The notes under the pieces were generated by a model that searched no databases, had not been told where the DNA came from, and saw nothing but the letters and a program-made list of their open reading frames with translations. From contig NW_026516669.1 of assembly GCF_025766255.1 (NCBI RefSeq), positions 496,001 through 560,000 on the forward strand: a stretch of 64,000 nt of DNA. Reading direction: 5' to 3'. This document shows, piece by piece, positions 47,115 to 59,920 of this stretch (positions are counted from its first letter, which is position 1; the number at the start of each line of letters is the position of its first letter). The position numbers and the translations under genes are program-made. Origin of the DNA: Zychaea mexicana (Eukaryota; Mucoromycota; Mucoromycetes; Mucorales; Lichtheimiaceae).

Positions 47115-48661
47115 CTTTGCTTCTTTTTTTTAGTGTGAGAAAAGTAGAGAAAGAAAGGGAAGCAAGGTTTGACCTGTCTGCCCCACTTTAAGTGCAAAAA
47201 AAAGAAAAAAGGTTTGAGCGCGTCCCGTCGGCCGATGTTCTTACCCAAGCCGCTTTTGAAAATCAGGTGCACGGCTGACAACTCCCGCGGAACCCAGTCT
47301 TTTTGCCGTTGCGGCCGGGTTGGCTGGCTGGCTGGCTGGCTTGCTGGATTTGTTTTATCTGATCAATGATTAGTGGCAAGGTTTATCTCTCACGGCTTAC
47401 TCACGGGTATTTAAAAGCCTGAGTTGTTTGGGCCTTTTGGGAAATATACCCCCTCCTCCCTCCCCTCCCCTCCCCCTTGTCTAGTTGCTATCCACATTTG
47501 ACGTTGGTCACCTCTTCCGCGTTCTTCTTGCCATACACACACGAGGCTTACGGAATACGATGGCTTTTCCAAAGTAGCGTGACATTGCAGGTGATTATAC
47601 CCGCCGCTTTCGGGTTCCTTTTCGCACTGCTGCCCTATCAGACATTTTGCTTGCCTAAGCTTGTACCACCTTTCAAAGTACCGCGTGCGAGATCCTAGTT
47701 AATGCGACAGTCTCTCCGCACATTGTGTCGCAAATGGTTATGCCTCCGAGCAAATGAAATTGGTCGAAAATTGCAGATCCACTATATACTACTGTCGTCC
47801 AATTAGTACGTTACTTATGCCGATGCAAATAACCAAATTGTAAAACGAGTGTGGGAGTGCAACTGAGCTCTTTCCACGCTATTACTCTGTGAAGCATCGC
47901 ATGCGACAATCTGCCACTGGTTCCCCCCTCCTTTATTCTTATCACTGTTTATTTCAGTTGCAAGGCAATAGTCACTTACAAGTCCGTTATTTCAGTGAGC
48001 TGTCTTCAGCGCTAACTATTAGAGACTGTATATGTGTCCATCACGGGCTGATGCTCATACTTGAGCTTGCAGCACATCTAACAGCAGGATAAAACTTCGG
48101 TCACCATCGTACGAAATATGTCGCGCCATTATATAATAGGCAACATACCCATTTTTAGAAACGGTCAAATAAACCCCGGAGGTTCCACTAGATCGAAACA
48201 GAAACGTTGAGCATTTTATTTGTTGTTATTGTCAATGTACTCCTGCCTCCTGCTTTTTATCCGGAGGTACATACGGGGAATTATATTCTTGGGCAAACGA
48301 TATGGCAAGATACCGATTCGCTTTGTATTACAGACTGATTTCGCCCTCAATACGACAGCAGACACGTGTATACGCCCTACAGAAACGCCCCGTTTTACTG
48401 TTTTTCATGCATCCCCCAAGTTGTGAATCGGCCTGCTGTTCCCGATAAACCTGATTTTCTCAGCAAACACTACACGGTGTATCTTCTGGTGTCCGTTTAA
48501 TAAAAGACAGACTATAATCTTGTGTAGACTATATGTCGTAGCGAGCTACAAGAGAGGAGAATACGTTACCACAGCTGATTTGTCTTCCGAATTAATGCGG
48601 CGTGTACAAAAATTTCGTTCGTGGAAGCTGAGCTTTCTTTATCTTCTGCAAAGCTTAAAAC
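47115..48661. other. 1.5 kb intergenic region between divergent genes
   Basis: Holds the promoters of the aminotransferase (-) and CSN9 (+). Contains a TGGC tandem repeat, a pyrimidine tract (about 47449-47479, CCCCTCCTCCCTCCCCTCC) and AT-rich stretches. ORF 47477-47698 has no protein-like signal. Confidence 0.45.
47321..47340. repeat. TGGC tetranucleotide microsatellite
   Basis: Five perfect copies of TGGC (47321-47340) with imperfect flanking units, about 200 bp upstream of the aminotransferase start. Likely length-variable between strains. Confidence 0.9.
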
Positions 48662-49149
48662 ATGAGGCCAGGCGACAAATCCAAGTGGGAACCGACCAAT
48701 GAAGGTTTGCAATCTGAGAAATGTGCTGTAACTCATATTCAAAAAACTCATAAAAGACATCGGTCTATTAGACATGATGGACGAAGACGATCCCATGGTG
48801 GAAGACAACACCGAAGAAGACGACGACGATTACGAATCTGCCGAACGCATTGCTGCGGAACGTTTCGGCTTTGGCGATAATCAACGCAGTCGTATGGCCA
48901 TGATGCGAGGAGGCCGACAGGATCCGTTCCGTTATTCTTATACTGACGTTCTGGACGAAAAGGGCGAGCCTATGGCTGCTGCTGCACCACCCGAGAAAGT
49001 CATCCACCAGAAATTCTTCAATGGTAAGAAACGCTCTCCTTTCTACAGCTAGCGCTTACCATTATACTCGTATTTCCTTAACAACTCTGTTTAACGTTTC
49101 ATGTGGAATAGCATTCGATGACGACTTTGACGATGAAGACCTTGCTTAG
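48662..49149 (+). CDS. COP9 signalosome subunit 9 (CSNAP/CSN9-like)
   Basis: Three exons in phase: 48662-48704, 48757-49023 and 49112-49149; 115 aa. The C-terminus PPEKVIHQKFFNAF plus DDDFDDEDLA matches the CSNAP signature (E-K-x-x-H-x-x-FFN-x-F, then an acidic end), which inserts into the COP9 signalosome that removes Nedd8 from cullins. The N-terminal part (GDKSKWEPTNEDIGLLD, then an Asp/Glu run) is extra: human CSNAP is 57 aa. The aromatic-acidic tail is split by an intron exactly after FFN. Start chosen as the first ATG, giving an N-terminal exon of 14 codons. The tail match is specific; the role of the extension is unknown. Confidence 0.75.
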
Positions 49150-50022
49150 TTGCTGTGAACAAAAACGCACTCTATATCCACACAACAATATCACTTTGAT
49201 TTGCTCTATCCCTTTCCTCACGCTTAGCTTTTTAAGAGAGTAGTGGCGCTTCTACTGTATATTCAGTGTTTCAAATCAATCTTTACAGGCAACATACTTT
49301 TGCGATTGTAAATATTGCAAACAGGCTGCGAAGGACGTTGCCCTGGACGGTGAATTAGAGGAAGTGGATGGTTGGAGAAGAAGGCGGTGGCTGTGATTTG
49401 CTAGATAGTGGATGAGAAATGGATTTGGGGATGTTAACGAGCTTTATCTATTCACCTTGAGATATGGTTTGCTCAAGACCTTGAACTAAGGAAGATGCAT
49501 CACAGCTTCGCTTGAATTGAGAGCATATACTCGAAGACTTACTCTTCGTGGTTCTTAAATACTAGGTGGATATTGAGATGTTTGATAATGGAGAAGAATC
49601 AAGGTTTTATTTGCCATGATCTTGCTATGAGTTATAACCTGTGAAGTTTAAGAGTAGTACTGTAATGGTATGTACGTATGGGTCAATAGCTGTTATAATA
49701 ATTGTAATATCACACGCATTGGCACTTACTAAACACGAGGACTTTTTTCCTATCCACGCTATAGTGTGATAAACTTCAGCCTTCTATGCTTTGAGGTTTT
49801 TTTGTCACAATAGCGAAATTTACATGCAACCTTTAGCCTTCTAGACGCATGAAAGTTACACTGACAACTATTATTACGGCACACGTAAAGTGGCAAAGCA
49901 TTGATGCGATACAGTCGGGATTACACTCAAATACTCTACAGTGCGTCCATAAATAGTTACCCAGCACCAGCCTTTTCCCTCGAGTATTCCTCTTTTTGTT
50001 CCTGTAGCTCGATCTCGCATTC
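49150..50022. other. Intergenic, no gene seen
   Basis: About 0.87 kb between two plus-strand genes: 3' flank of CSN9 and promoter of the phosphoesterase gene. No supported ORF or RNA gene. Confidence 0.4.
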
Positions 50023-53000
50023 ATGAACTTGTCCCGATCAACCTGGGCTTGTATTTTGTTATTGGTGCTAAGTCTGCTTCGAGCAGGCCAAGTGTACCAA
50101 TCATCGATCGCCGAGTTATCAAGAGGATTAACCACCCAAGACGCTCCCATTGTACCTGAAACAACAGCACCTGATTCTCGAATTCCAGCCTACCGATTCG
50201 AAGAAGAAGAAAATGACCGAACTGTTCTAGACGACAAGAACTCAAACATTTTTTATTTCGTACAGGTTTGGATCCCGGGAATCTTGTAATCATATTCCTG
50301 CTTGCTTTTTACAACTTGCTCTCATTTACTGTATAAAAACACTAACAACTTTAAACTTACGGAAACTAAAGGTGTCGGACCTACACTTATCAAAGTACAA
50401 AGCTCAAGGCCACACCAACCATTTTCTCCAATTTATGCACTCTGTACTGCCCAATATCAAGTAAGCGGTAGTAGCAGAATTAATGAACGACTAGGATCAA
50501 TGGTTGCTTATATGCACATATGCTTTAACATGAAATTTAGACCTGAATTGGTGGTCGTAACTGGTGATTTGACGGATGCCAAGGCCTCAGACGCTGTAAA
50601 AACCCAGCAATACCCGGAAGAATGGGAAATGTACAAGGCAGTGGTGGAGCAGGGCGCAGGTGGAATTCCGTGGTACGATATGCGTGGAAACCACGACGCA
50701 TTTAATATTGAGTCTTGGCAATCCGAGCAGAATTTGTATCGGACTTACGGCATGAGCGCCAAGCAGATCGAAGTTGGTCAAGGCGTCTATAGCTGGCATG
50801 TGGATAAACCATTCGGCCAGTATCAATTTGTAGTTGCAGATGCAAGGTATGTATCATGGTAAAAGGAGGATTGTATGAAAAGAAACTTAGTGAACTTTGA
50901 TTGAATCTAGTCCAAAGAAAGGGCCTGCTCGTCCTCTAAACTTTTTTGGTTATCTGACCTCAAAAACAATGGATCATCTCGCTTCCGCCATTATGACACC
51001 AACACGATACAATCACACGTTTGTGGTATGCGAAACTGCTAGATAGACACCAATCTCTTTTTTGTTGAAACGCTAATAATGGATGGCATATCAAGTTTTC
51101 GCATTATCCAACTACCACCATGGTATTTGGTGAATCCAGTCACGGCTATCGATACAAAGATCTGGCACAGCACATGAGTGTATATTTCTGTGGCCATTTA
51201 CACCGGCTAGTAGCAGGTAAAATTGTGACAAGAAATATGATTCACGCATACCAAAGGCAGTTCTATTAATATATTAAGCTCATATTAGGGATGGGGGATG
51301 TTTTAAAATCTTATAATGCACGGACCGATTCACTCGAACTCGAACTGGCTGACATGAAAGATCACGGTGCATTCCGGATTGTCGCTATCGACAACGATCT
51401 TATCTCATTTGTTGACGCAGAGCTGCCTTTGTCGAAGATTCAAAACGGTATCCCGGCATTATCAGAGGGCAACAAAGTGAGCTGGCCTGAAAAAGTGCCA
51501 ATAGCACCTATCATCGTGATCACCAATCCCAAGGATTCGCGCTATGTACTGGGAGGGAAGGAACCATACTATCGAACTCGCAGAAGCACGCATATTCGAT
51601 TCCTTGTATTCTCAGAAAGTGAACCATCCCAGCTACGCGTTCGCATTACAGTGGATGGCTTGCACCATCCATTCCCTGCCAAATTCGTTGGTACCTCCGA
51701 TACTCCATTGTGGGTATCGTCTTGGGAACCAAACGACTTCGATGACCGGAACCAACACACGCTGCGCATCGAAGTGACATCTAAAACCACTGATTTGACA
51801 GGCGAGTCATCAGTGGACTACCGTATGGACGATGTCCGCCTGTCTATTGGTGGAGGCTTTGGGGAATGGCTGATCGGACATCATGTGGTTACTCTAGTAA
51901 GTCGCTTATCCGTTATTAGTTCCCTTACATACACTATACCAATATAAATCACACTTTGCGAACATTGATTGTATTGAACTTGTTTTTTTATAGATAAGCG
52001 CCTTTACTATACTATCCATTATGTTTTCGCTTTTCACGCTAATGGGACCCAAAATCTACAATGATCTGGCTCGAAAGAGCGTGGACGATCTATCCTATCC
52101 ATCATCTTCGACCTCCTTGCAGGACCGTATTTTGCTTACGATCCATCAAATTGACTTATATCCTACGAACGGACCCTTCCAATTTGCTCAGCGACAAATA
52201 TTACTTTGGACATTACGATTTTTGAGGTTACCACGAGACCAACCATTGATTTGGTACGCAACATTTGCCATGCAGTTATGGCTTCTTTCTATGCCCTGGT
52301 TCAAGGCCGAGTTTATCCCATCTGCATCCACTGACGATAACCGGTATGGCATCTTTTATTTATGGGGGCTCGTTTTTGCAAAGGAGTGGGTCCCCCTGGC
52401 CGATACTTGGAAATTTGCCGTCATGGCGGTCAACCTGGATGTGGGCCTTTTGTATCGCTTTTTCGCCTGGCGGTGCACAAGCTCTGCTGAACTCCATTGC
52501 CTTGGATCAGAGAAAGGGCGGCGTCAAGTGCGACAAATGAACGAACGACCATGGTTCAAGGGACTGGAAATCGTTTTCTGGTTGTGGCGTACGTCTGAAA
52601 CCGTTGCATTGTCCTACTTTTATGGTGGCGTATGGCCAACGCTTATACTCAATATACTGATGATTTGGCTGGTGTTTATTGGCGTCATGCTTGTGATTGG
52701 AAAGAACGGATTACTGCCTACGATTCGTAATAGACATAGTCAACGTATTGGTGTAGTCGCTAATGGTTGCCGTGCTTGTCAGAATGCTGCTCGCACCCAG
52801 TCAAGCCAACAGATTTTTGCAACAAGTAATAATCAGGAGCAGAGGCAGCAGCAGTATCCAACCAACGTGGAGCACCACGCAATGGAGGAGCATCTGCAAT
52901 CGAACAGGGAGAGCGACGAGCACGTTTTGCTGGATAATTTAGATGGCGCTAGCGATCACGAAGAAAGTGGATCCACGTCTTCTCATAGTAGTGGCGTCTC

Positions 53001-53136
53001 TTCGTCTTCCGCAACACGACCATTGATACACAGTCGTAATAATAATAGCGGTAGCAATAGACAACGCCATGATCAAAACGATGGCAGTAATAATCGCCCA
53101 GACAACAGCGGCAGCATCAGCAGCAAGTTAGATTAA
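50023..53136 (+). CDS. TMEM62-like membrane metallophosphoesterase
   Basis: Seven exons in phase: 50023-50265, 50372-50460, 50541-50846, 50911-51025, 51096-51216, 51289-51896 and 51994-53136; 874 aa. An N-terminal hydrophobic segment (ILLLVLSLLRAG) acts as signal or anchor. The calcineurin-like phosphoesterase domain shows VSDLHLS (D84, H86), GDLTDA (119-124), GNHDAF (160-165), FSHYP and GHLHR. A beta-rich region follows (VRITVDGLHHPFPAKF), then several membrane helices (FTILSIMFSLFTLMG, LIWYATFAMQLWLLS, PTLILNILMIWLVFIG). The last 130 residues are low-complexity Ser/Asn/Gln. This is the TMEM62 architecture. Substrate unknown; likely ER or Golgi by family. All metal ligands are present, so an active enzyme is expected. 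Confidence 0.9.
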
Positions 53137-53474
53137 ACATAGAATATGCATCGAATTTACTATGACGACGACATGACCACCTTCCTTTCCTCTGCTTCTC
53201 AAGCTCTCTATCAATCTTCTCTGTATCTCCCTCACCTCCTTAAACTTTTTTTGTTCTCTCTTCCACACTGTAACAATTTCAGCGATTATCATTGACAAAC
53301 CACATTGACACAACCTACTCCGTTCTAAATGCACATACACCATCTTTCTCTCTCACTTCTTTTTTTATTCTTTACTTTACTGTCTTTTTGTTATTTTGAT
53401 CCATTAAAAAACCATACCTTGCTTGACAACCACGCACAGCACACGCATCAATAATAATCCAACTAGTAGCAACC
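53137..53474. promoter_or_regulatory. CT-rich promoter/leader
   Basis: Short gap between two plus-strand genes with long CT and T tracts (53345-53400) and CACACA before the ATG at 53475, the style of fungal leaders. No TATA picked. Confidence 0.4.
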
Positions 53475-55052
53475 ATGATGTCTGTATATAGAGACGAACG
53501 CGTCGATTCCTCCGAATCAAAGATAATACGATGGCTCAAACTGGATCAATTTGAGCCAGAACGAGCAGTGACATCGTATTTTGTGTCAACAAAAACACTA
53601 TTTATGCTTCGGATTCCGCTGGTGCTTTATTCGACGATCGTCATGTGGTCGGATATTGGCACGTCCATTGCAGCCGGTGAATTCCAGCATTATTTCGCAT
53701 ATTTCACCCGGTTTACCTTTGTTGGTCTTCACGCCTATTTGGTGGTAAGTATACACTCGTTGGGTTTTTTTCTTGAATGTCCAGTGGACATACTCTTACC
53801 ATTACCATAGCAGTAGAAGCTCGCACCCTATTATTTCCCCTTTCATGCTCTCTCTACTTGATTATCTCTCTACTTGTTCTCTATCCACATATAGTCGAAC
53901 TCCTCAATTTTTCTATAACTACCATGATTCCCCTGTATAAAATAAATATCTCCCCTAATAGCGCCCCCTCACAGAATGGCTTGTTAACACCTGAACCCTG
54001 CTTATTTTACTTTTACTATTTTACCGTGTAGACAACCTTTTGCCATCATATCCAATACCTACGATGCCAGCCCATGCATCCAGCGTCGTTCTTGAACCAA
54101 TCTTCGATCCTGAATTACCTTTATGTTTTCTTATATCACACTGTCGTCACATACAAGTAAAGTTTAATCATTTTTCATATTGTCTAGAAGAATGTGATCG
54201 CGCATAGACGCTGTATCTCACCTCACCCTTGTCAATAACGATATTGAAAAAACTGATTATTTCTTTTACACCCAACTTAGCGTTCTAACACCAACGGTAT
54301 ATTGGGCCCTATTATCAGGCGTGCTTGTCAGCAGTAAGCATTACTCTTTTCTCTGCATCTTTTATGTAAAAAAGATCAAGTTACAAAAGTGTAGGGCTTT
54401 GCGAAGAAGAGAAATGTTACTAACCTGCTCCTCCTTTCTTCACCCCTCTTTGAAATGATACTAGATAAAGAAGCAACGCCAGTGGATTGGTGGATGGCTT
54501 CATCACTTCATGCCGCAACCTTTTTCATGATGATGACCGAAGTTATTATGACGCGTATGGTTCTCCACACTCGGATGGTAGTACTCGTCTTTGGTCTTGT
54601 ATTGGTGTACTTGATGCTAGCCTTTATTATCTACGCATGGTACGTAGGTTGCAGACATAAAAGAGCTAGTGTGCCTCGTAATATGATGCTGACTATTTTG
54701 GTATAGTGAAAGCTGGTGGGTATATTCATTCCTTGATTGGAGTCAAGGGCCCTCGGCTGCAATATGGTACATTGCAGTTGCAGTGTTTGTCATCCTTTGT
54801 TTTTTCCTGCAGAAAGGCATTCATGCATTACGGGACAAGATTGGGGTTAGACGCCGGATGGTTGATGACGATGAAACAATTATGCCGGCCAGCGAAGATG
54901 AAGAAAAGAAAGTGGCATATGACAGTGATAAGGTCCAGCATCTTGAGCAACCAAATGATGACAAACGGTACTATTCACAGACTTTGGTTGAAAGTAGCCT
55001 TGCCTCCCACATCACCCTTGGTGCATCGTCCACAGACAATCTTCAGCTTTGA
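53475..55052 (+). CDS. FAR-17a/AIG1-like multi-pass membrane protein
   Basis: Five exons in phase: 53475-53744, 54032-54156, 54281-54333, 54465-54639 and 54707-55052; 322 aa. The layout is an N-terminal cytosolic stretch (WLKLDQFEPERA), then about six helices with the pattern PTVYWALLSG, PVDWWMASSLHAATFFMMM, MVVLVFGLVLVYLMLAF and the conserved WWVYSFLDWSQGPSAAIWY before the last helix, then an acidic cytosolic tail. This fits the fungal UPF0641 / FAR-17a-AIG1 / rolling-stone group. In animals AIG1 and ADTRP are threonine hydrolases of FAHFA lipids, but I did not verify their catalytic Thr/His here. Family assignment moderate. Confidence 0.7.
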
Positions 55053-55713
55053 GTATATAGTATATATAACAATGTTACGAACTCACTTTTACATATTCAT
55101 ATCTCCCATAATATCGCCATAAAACTAATAATAATCATCTCTATCGCTCTCGAAGGAGTACACATTTACCCACGTACAGTTATTCTTCTGCCCGCGCCCC
55201 TTATCTACCCGTTATTTTGTCGAGTTGTATTTGGTAGTATTTGTTTTCTGATGCTAAAGTAGTACAAAATGTTATTTTTGGTAATATCACTGCAGTAGCA
55301 GCTTGTAGTCTTGATGGCAAGTCGTATGTGCGGTGACCTAAAGAGATGCTTGGATTTCCAGGGCCACGACGCTGACGTTCGTATGTGCCACCGTCTTATT
55401 TATTCGCGAGGTATCGTATCAGGGGTGTGCTATGATTGGATGCTATACGTTTTCGGCATCTACGTTTGTTCGTGTGAAATATTGCGCATTCTTATTTCTT
55501 TCATTTACTGATAAGAAGCGAGCGATTCAAAGTGAAAGTCTGTATCTCTGAACGTACTTCTTTCCGTTCGTAAACCATTTGTGAGACCTTCCCAATTAGC
55601 TCACCAAGCGGAGAGATCAAACGACTTTTATATAGTGCACAGCATTGTAAACTCCTGTTTTTCTTCTCCTTTCTAAACGTTTTCTTCCAATATAAAAATA
55701 AAAAGTGACCAAA
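55053..55713. other. Intergenic with bZIP promoter
   Basis: No gene supported. A TATA-like TATAAAAATAAAAA lies at 55691-55704, very close to the bZIP ATG at 55714, and TTTTATATAG at 55626. Confidence 0.4.
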
Positions 55714-56550
55714 ATGACAGCGTCGACACTTGCCTCCAACGGTATTGCATCTACTACCAATAAATCTACTACCAATAACAAAGATAATGCTGCTACCACA
55801 ATGCGGCCTCACGGCGGCCGTCACCGTATCTTTACCGAAGAACAACGAAAAGTACGAAACCGTCAAGCACAAGCTGCCTTCCGTGAACGACGATCGCAAT
55901 ACACACAGACACTGGAGCAAACTATTGTGGGTCTTGAAAATATTATAGAAGAGCTTCAGGTAAATACAAGGGGATTTCAACTTTAGCTTTCCAGATCTTC
56001 TAATGTAGATTTTGTTCATATAGGAAAGCAACCGTAATACAAGTGTACGTGCAGATGTTGCTGAGCAACGATGCACTGATCTAGAAAAACATAATCAGCT
56101 ACTGCACCAGTTAATAGTTACTGTTACTGCCGAAAACCAACGATTACATCATCAACAACAACAACAAAAACAGCAGCAGCAATTCTCACCGTTTATTACG
56201 GGTAAATGATATTCCCACACGTTTGCTCGCTTCCAGTTTGCCTTGAAGTTTTAACATGCTTTTTCAGTTCCAGAACCGTTTGAATCTGAATCGGGTTCAG
56301 TGGAAGAAGAGCTCAACAGAACGCCACCTGCAATCACCGTAGACCCTCATACTATGAACAAGACTTTAATAGGCGAGTGTTTGTTCCAAGCTTTCTTTTC
56401 TCTTCTACACTATGTGAAAAAAAGAACCATGATCCTAGGCGGATACCCTTCATTTATATTTTAGATATCGAACAAGATGTTTTTAGCCAATGGATCGATG
56501 GCCAAGACAACATCCTCTCTACCGCTGGCGGCCACAATAACAACATCTAG
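55714..56550 (+). CDS. bZIP transcription factor, AP-1/Pap1-like basic region
   Basis: Four exons, 55714-55959, 56024-56201, 56268-56372 and 56465-56550, give 204 aa. The basic region (about residues 45-63) reads RKVRNRQAQAAFRERR, the fungal Yap/Pap1-type N-x-x-A-Q-x-x-F-R motif, followed by a leucine-zipper coiled coil that continues over the first intron (LEQTIVGLENIIEELQ). A Gln-rich stretch and a short acidic C-terminus follow. The last intron has a GC donor (ATAG|GCGAGT) if the long C-terminus (IEQDVFSQWIDGQDN) is used; a GT donor 4 nt downstream would give a short frame ending after TRCF. It lacks the Cys-rich domains of true Yap1, so redox control is not indicated. Confidence 0.85.
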
Positions 56551-57957
56551 GCAAGTATTGACTACTCTTTTCTTACTTACGTTATATGCTTTTGCGAAGA
56601 AAGAACTTCTTGATCCTAGAAAGTAAGTTTTTGTTTTTGCGTACATGCAGGTCCACGGATTGCTGTTTCCGTCCGCCAGTTGTTTTTCGTTATATCGTGT
56701 ACATAGAAACTTCCTCTGTTGAGAAGTCTAAGTTTTATTCTGTTCTTTTCTTTTGTTTGCTGTATATAAAAATAAATCGTCAATAAGTCAAGATAGAAAT
56801 CTGGTATACTTCGTCGAAAGATGAAGTGATTAAACTACGTTTACCTTTTGGAAGTTGGAAATGAATAGCCTAAGTCAATGGATCAACAAAGTGGATCAAC
56901 ATAATTAGTTTGTAATGGAGTAAATCGTCGGTCAGCACGCCGTAATAGGCATGATAAGGGCATATGGTAAAAGTAAAGTCTGCAAAACTATTGATGATGA
57001 CAAACAGTATGTAATATTTACACAATCTGATCGAAAACTGTAGATCAGTGATATGAAGGGTTCATCTCAACTGCAGTCTAATATATCTTGTACGACTAAC
57101 AGTGAGAGATACCAGTAAGTATACAAGATGAGGTATGCATACATGTTGAACCAACAGACTTTGGTTGTGGTAAGGCTGCGATCAAATTCGCTTTCATGGA
57201 TAGCTTTTGACTTTCTTCTGTCATCACCTTACAGTAAGCGCTTCGTACTGCCACTGGCTTGATTTATGAAAGTCGACAATGATTCTGCCAACAATACTGC
57301 TTCAGCTGGCAATTCACCTTCATCTTTTTCTGCGATGACCATCTTCGTATGGACTCTTTTCAATACTTTACATGTTGCTCAAGAAACGTTGACTTTCGTG
57401 CTTTCTCCTTATTTCTCTTTCGACTAGAAAACATCATTTGATATCTCACGACAATCGTGTCTGAACCTTTTCGTGCGACACGTTTTTGATAAGTCAGAGC
57501 AGAAAGTGTTTGCATTCTGGATGGTTAACTTTCGCTACCTAAATACATTCTGGACCTAATAAAAAACATGTTTCACCTTTTTAGCAATATTATATGCGGT
57601 TGCTATATGAGCTGCAAACAGTTAGTCCATCAACCCATCAGCGTAAAACATTGAATAGACAAGCACTTGCTAGTTCCTTGAACATGTATCCCTACGAAAG
57701 GCGAAGACCATTCAATACATAGAAAGTAAGTTGTGTTTTGCATACATGTAGATATAACGGAAGTTTTTTCCAGCCGTTTCCCGTTTTCATATTTGTGCGC
57801 ATAGGAAATCTCTATTAACATATCTAATGGCTTTTAGCTCTACTCCTACTGTTACTACCTCTTTCATGGAAGTCCAAAAAAAGATGGAAGCTTTTATACA
57901 TGCTTCTACTGTACATAAAGGTAGATATATAAGTACAAACGATATGATCGTGCTATA
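56551..57957. other. 1.4 kb region without a clear gene
   Basis: Mostly AT-rich. An ORF at 57827-57919 (MAFSSTPTVTTSFMEVQ) ends at a possible donor (AAAG|GTAGAT) and could be a small exon, but no partner exon was found. Two similar strings, GAAAGTAAGTTTTTG at about 56617 and GAAAGTAAGTTGTG at about 57721, each followed by a TACATG(C/T)AG, look like related splice-donor/acceptor contexts or a faint duplication. Confidence 0.3.
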
Positions 57958-59703
57958 CTATACTGCTGTACGTCGTCGCGTGCTGTTTATGGGTAAGGAC
58001 GCATTTTCTTCTTCTGAAGGAGGGGTATCGTTGTTACTGCGATTTGACAGTGGGCTTTCCTCTTGATCGATCTCCTTGAGTGTTTTCTCGATCCATCGCT
58101 TGAGGAAAGGTACTTGAAAGTTGCCGATAAATAACCTGATTTGATTGCTTTTGTGAGTAATTATCGTTAAGAAAAGCGGGCGGAGGTCTTTGAATGTATT
58201 TTGAAACAGCAAACAACTTACTGAATGATGTGATACATTAGTAATGGTAAAGACAGCACGCCTACCATGCCGAAGCTTTTGTCAGAGTATAATACATTAA
58301 TTAAAGGAATACCCAAACTGACGGTTTTAGTGGCTCCACAATACTATGAACAGCAGATAATGGAGGTAGATTACTCATAGTCAGATTAATGGTCGCATTA
58401 AAAGCAGCAAAACATTGTTTTCAGCTGTGAAGTTACAAATATCGGGCATGTAGTTATACAGGATCTTTTCTTTTACCATGATGGCCACTGCATCTTGACG
58501 TGAAAACCGCCACTTTTTTATTAGTCTGGGCGTGGACTTTCCTGGCCATGGAACACGCGCCAGAGCAATACATGCAGAGCAACCAAGCAAATACATGAAG
58601 ATGTCGACGCCAATGATAGCAATGATATCAGCACCGCTCATTTGGTGGAATGCATTGCTGGCAACACCATCGCAGAACACAGACCAGACCATGCATAGCA
58701 GTGCCAGACTATTGATGATGGAGAAATGAAGTTTCGCAGCAAGATATTTGACTTGACGCGGGAAAAAGTAGCGGATCACTTGACCGACGACAAGTGGTAA
58801 CAGAACCGTTAAGCCCAAAGTCTTGAGTACAGAAAGATAATCGACGGTGCCTCGAGTTCCCGGCGTAAAAACATTAGTATCATCACCAAAGACTAATATC
58901 ATAGTATTAAGCAAGATAGGGTTATCAAGTCAATGCAGAGTTGTATTGGGTCCTAACGATTGGAAGATACAATCAACAGCCTTACCTTGCATGAGAGCAG
59001 GCGAAACAAAGATACCGAGCACGTTGCCAAGGGCAGCATTCACCAAAGCAGCGCTATCGTTACCATTGGCATTACGAGTCATGACAGCATTCGACGAAAC
59101 AGTGGTACTTGTAGAAAAGGCGATCATGAAACCCTGATAGACTGACATGTCCAGATCGGCACCGACTTTGAGGAAGAAGCGCACAATACCATAAGCGAAA
59201 AAGGGCATGAATATGAAGTTCATAATTTGAACCACAAGATGCAGGCGCCATCGAAGGATCGTATGGAACATGACCTTTACTTCCAAGCCAAGTCCTGACA
59301 ACAAGAAAATAATAATGACAGCACCCCATTTCACGGTGTATTGCGCTTCGATTGCACCATTTGTCTTGCCGACTTGAGGAAATGCCCAAGCAAGGCCAAT
59401 GACTGTACCAAGTCCGACTAGGAACCAGTATTGTTTTAGATAGTGAATGATGATATCTGCGATTCGTCGCCATAGCTTTTTCTCGAGTGAACTTTGTTGT
59501 TGTTTCCCCTCATTGATTTTTCCTGTTACTACTTCCTGATGCTGTTGCTGACCCTGAAGCGAGATCACTGTTTCAGACTGTCTTGACGACGTCGAATCGC
59601 GACTGTCACCTTGAGCCTCTGCAGCAGCAGCAGTAGCAGTTGTCGTCGTCGTTCTTGTTGTCGTCGTCGTCGCCGTTGTTGTTGTTGTAGCAGTTGCTGT
59701 CAT
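57958..59703 (-). CDS. RCH1: RCH1 / SLC10A7-type membrane transporter
   Basis: Member of the SLC10A7 group, which in yeasts (Rch1) lowers cytosolic calcium by restraining uptake at the plasma membrane. Four exons in phase: 58986-59703, 58477-58892, 58222-58343 and 57958-58135; 477 aa. After a Thr/Ala/Gln-rich cytosolic start there are about ten helices: YWFLVGLGTVIGLAWAF, WGAVIIIFLLSGLGLE, FSTSTTVSSNAVMT, NAALGNVLGIFVSPALMQ, LGLTVLLPLVVGQVIRYFF, DIIAIIGVDIFMYLLG, DAVAIMYCGATKTVSLGIPL and LLMYHIIQLFIGNF. These are family hallmarks. Start is the ATG at 59701-59703; an upstream open frame to 59811 lacks an ATG. The polar N-terminus is encoded by trinucleotide repeats (59630-59700). Confidence 0.92.
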
Positions 59704-59920
59704 AAACTTCGACTGTATGTGTGAAAAATGACGTAAAGAAGGAAAAGAGATGAAGAAATCAGAGAGCGTGAGATCTCCATAGAGGTTTTCCCGCCCGAGA
59801 TTGCGGGACAAACATTTTGGGTATTATGTGCGAGTGGATCGGAACATTTCGCGTGTTACGAGCGTGCCTTTCTTCCGAGTTTAAATCCGTCTTTAGAAAA
59901 ATGTAAACCAGCATGCTTTT
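59704..59920. other. Promoter region of RCH1
   Basis: Short AT-mixed region before the RCH1 ATG (-), including a TGTGTGAAAAATGACG stretch. No gene seen. Confidence 0.3.
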
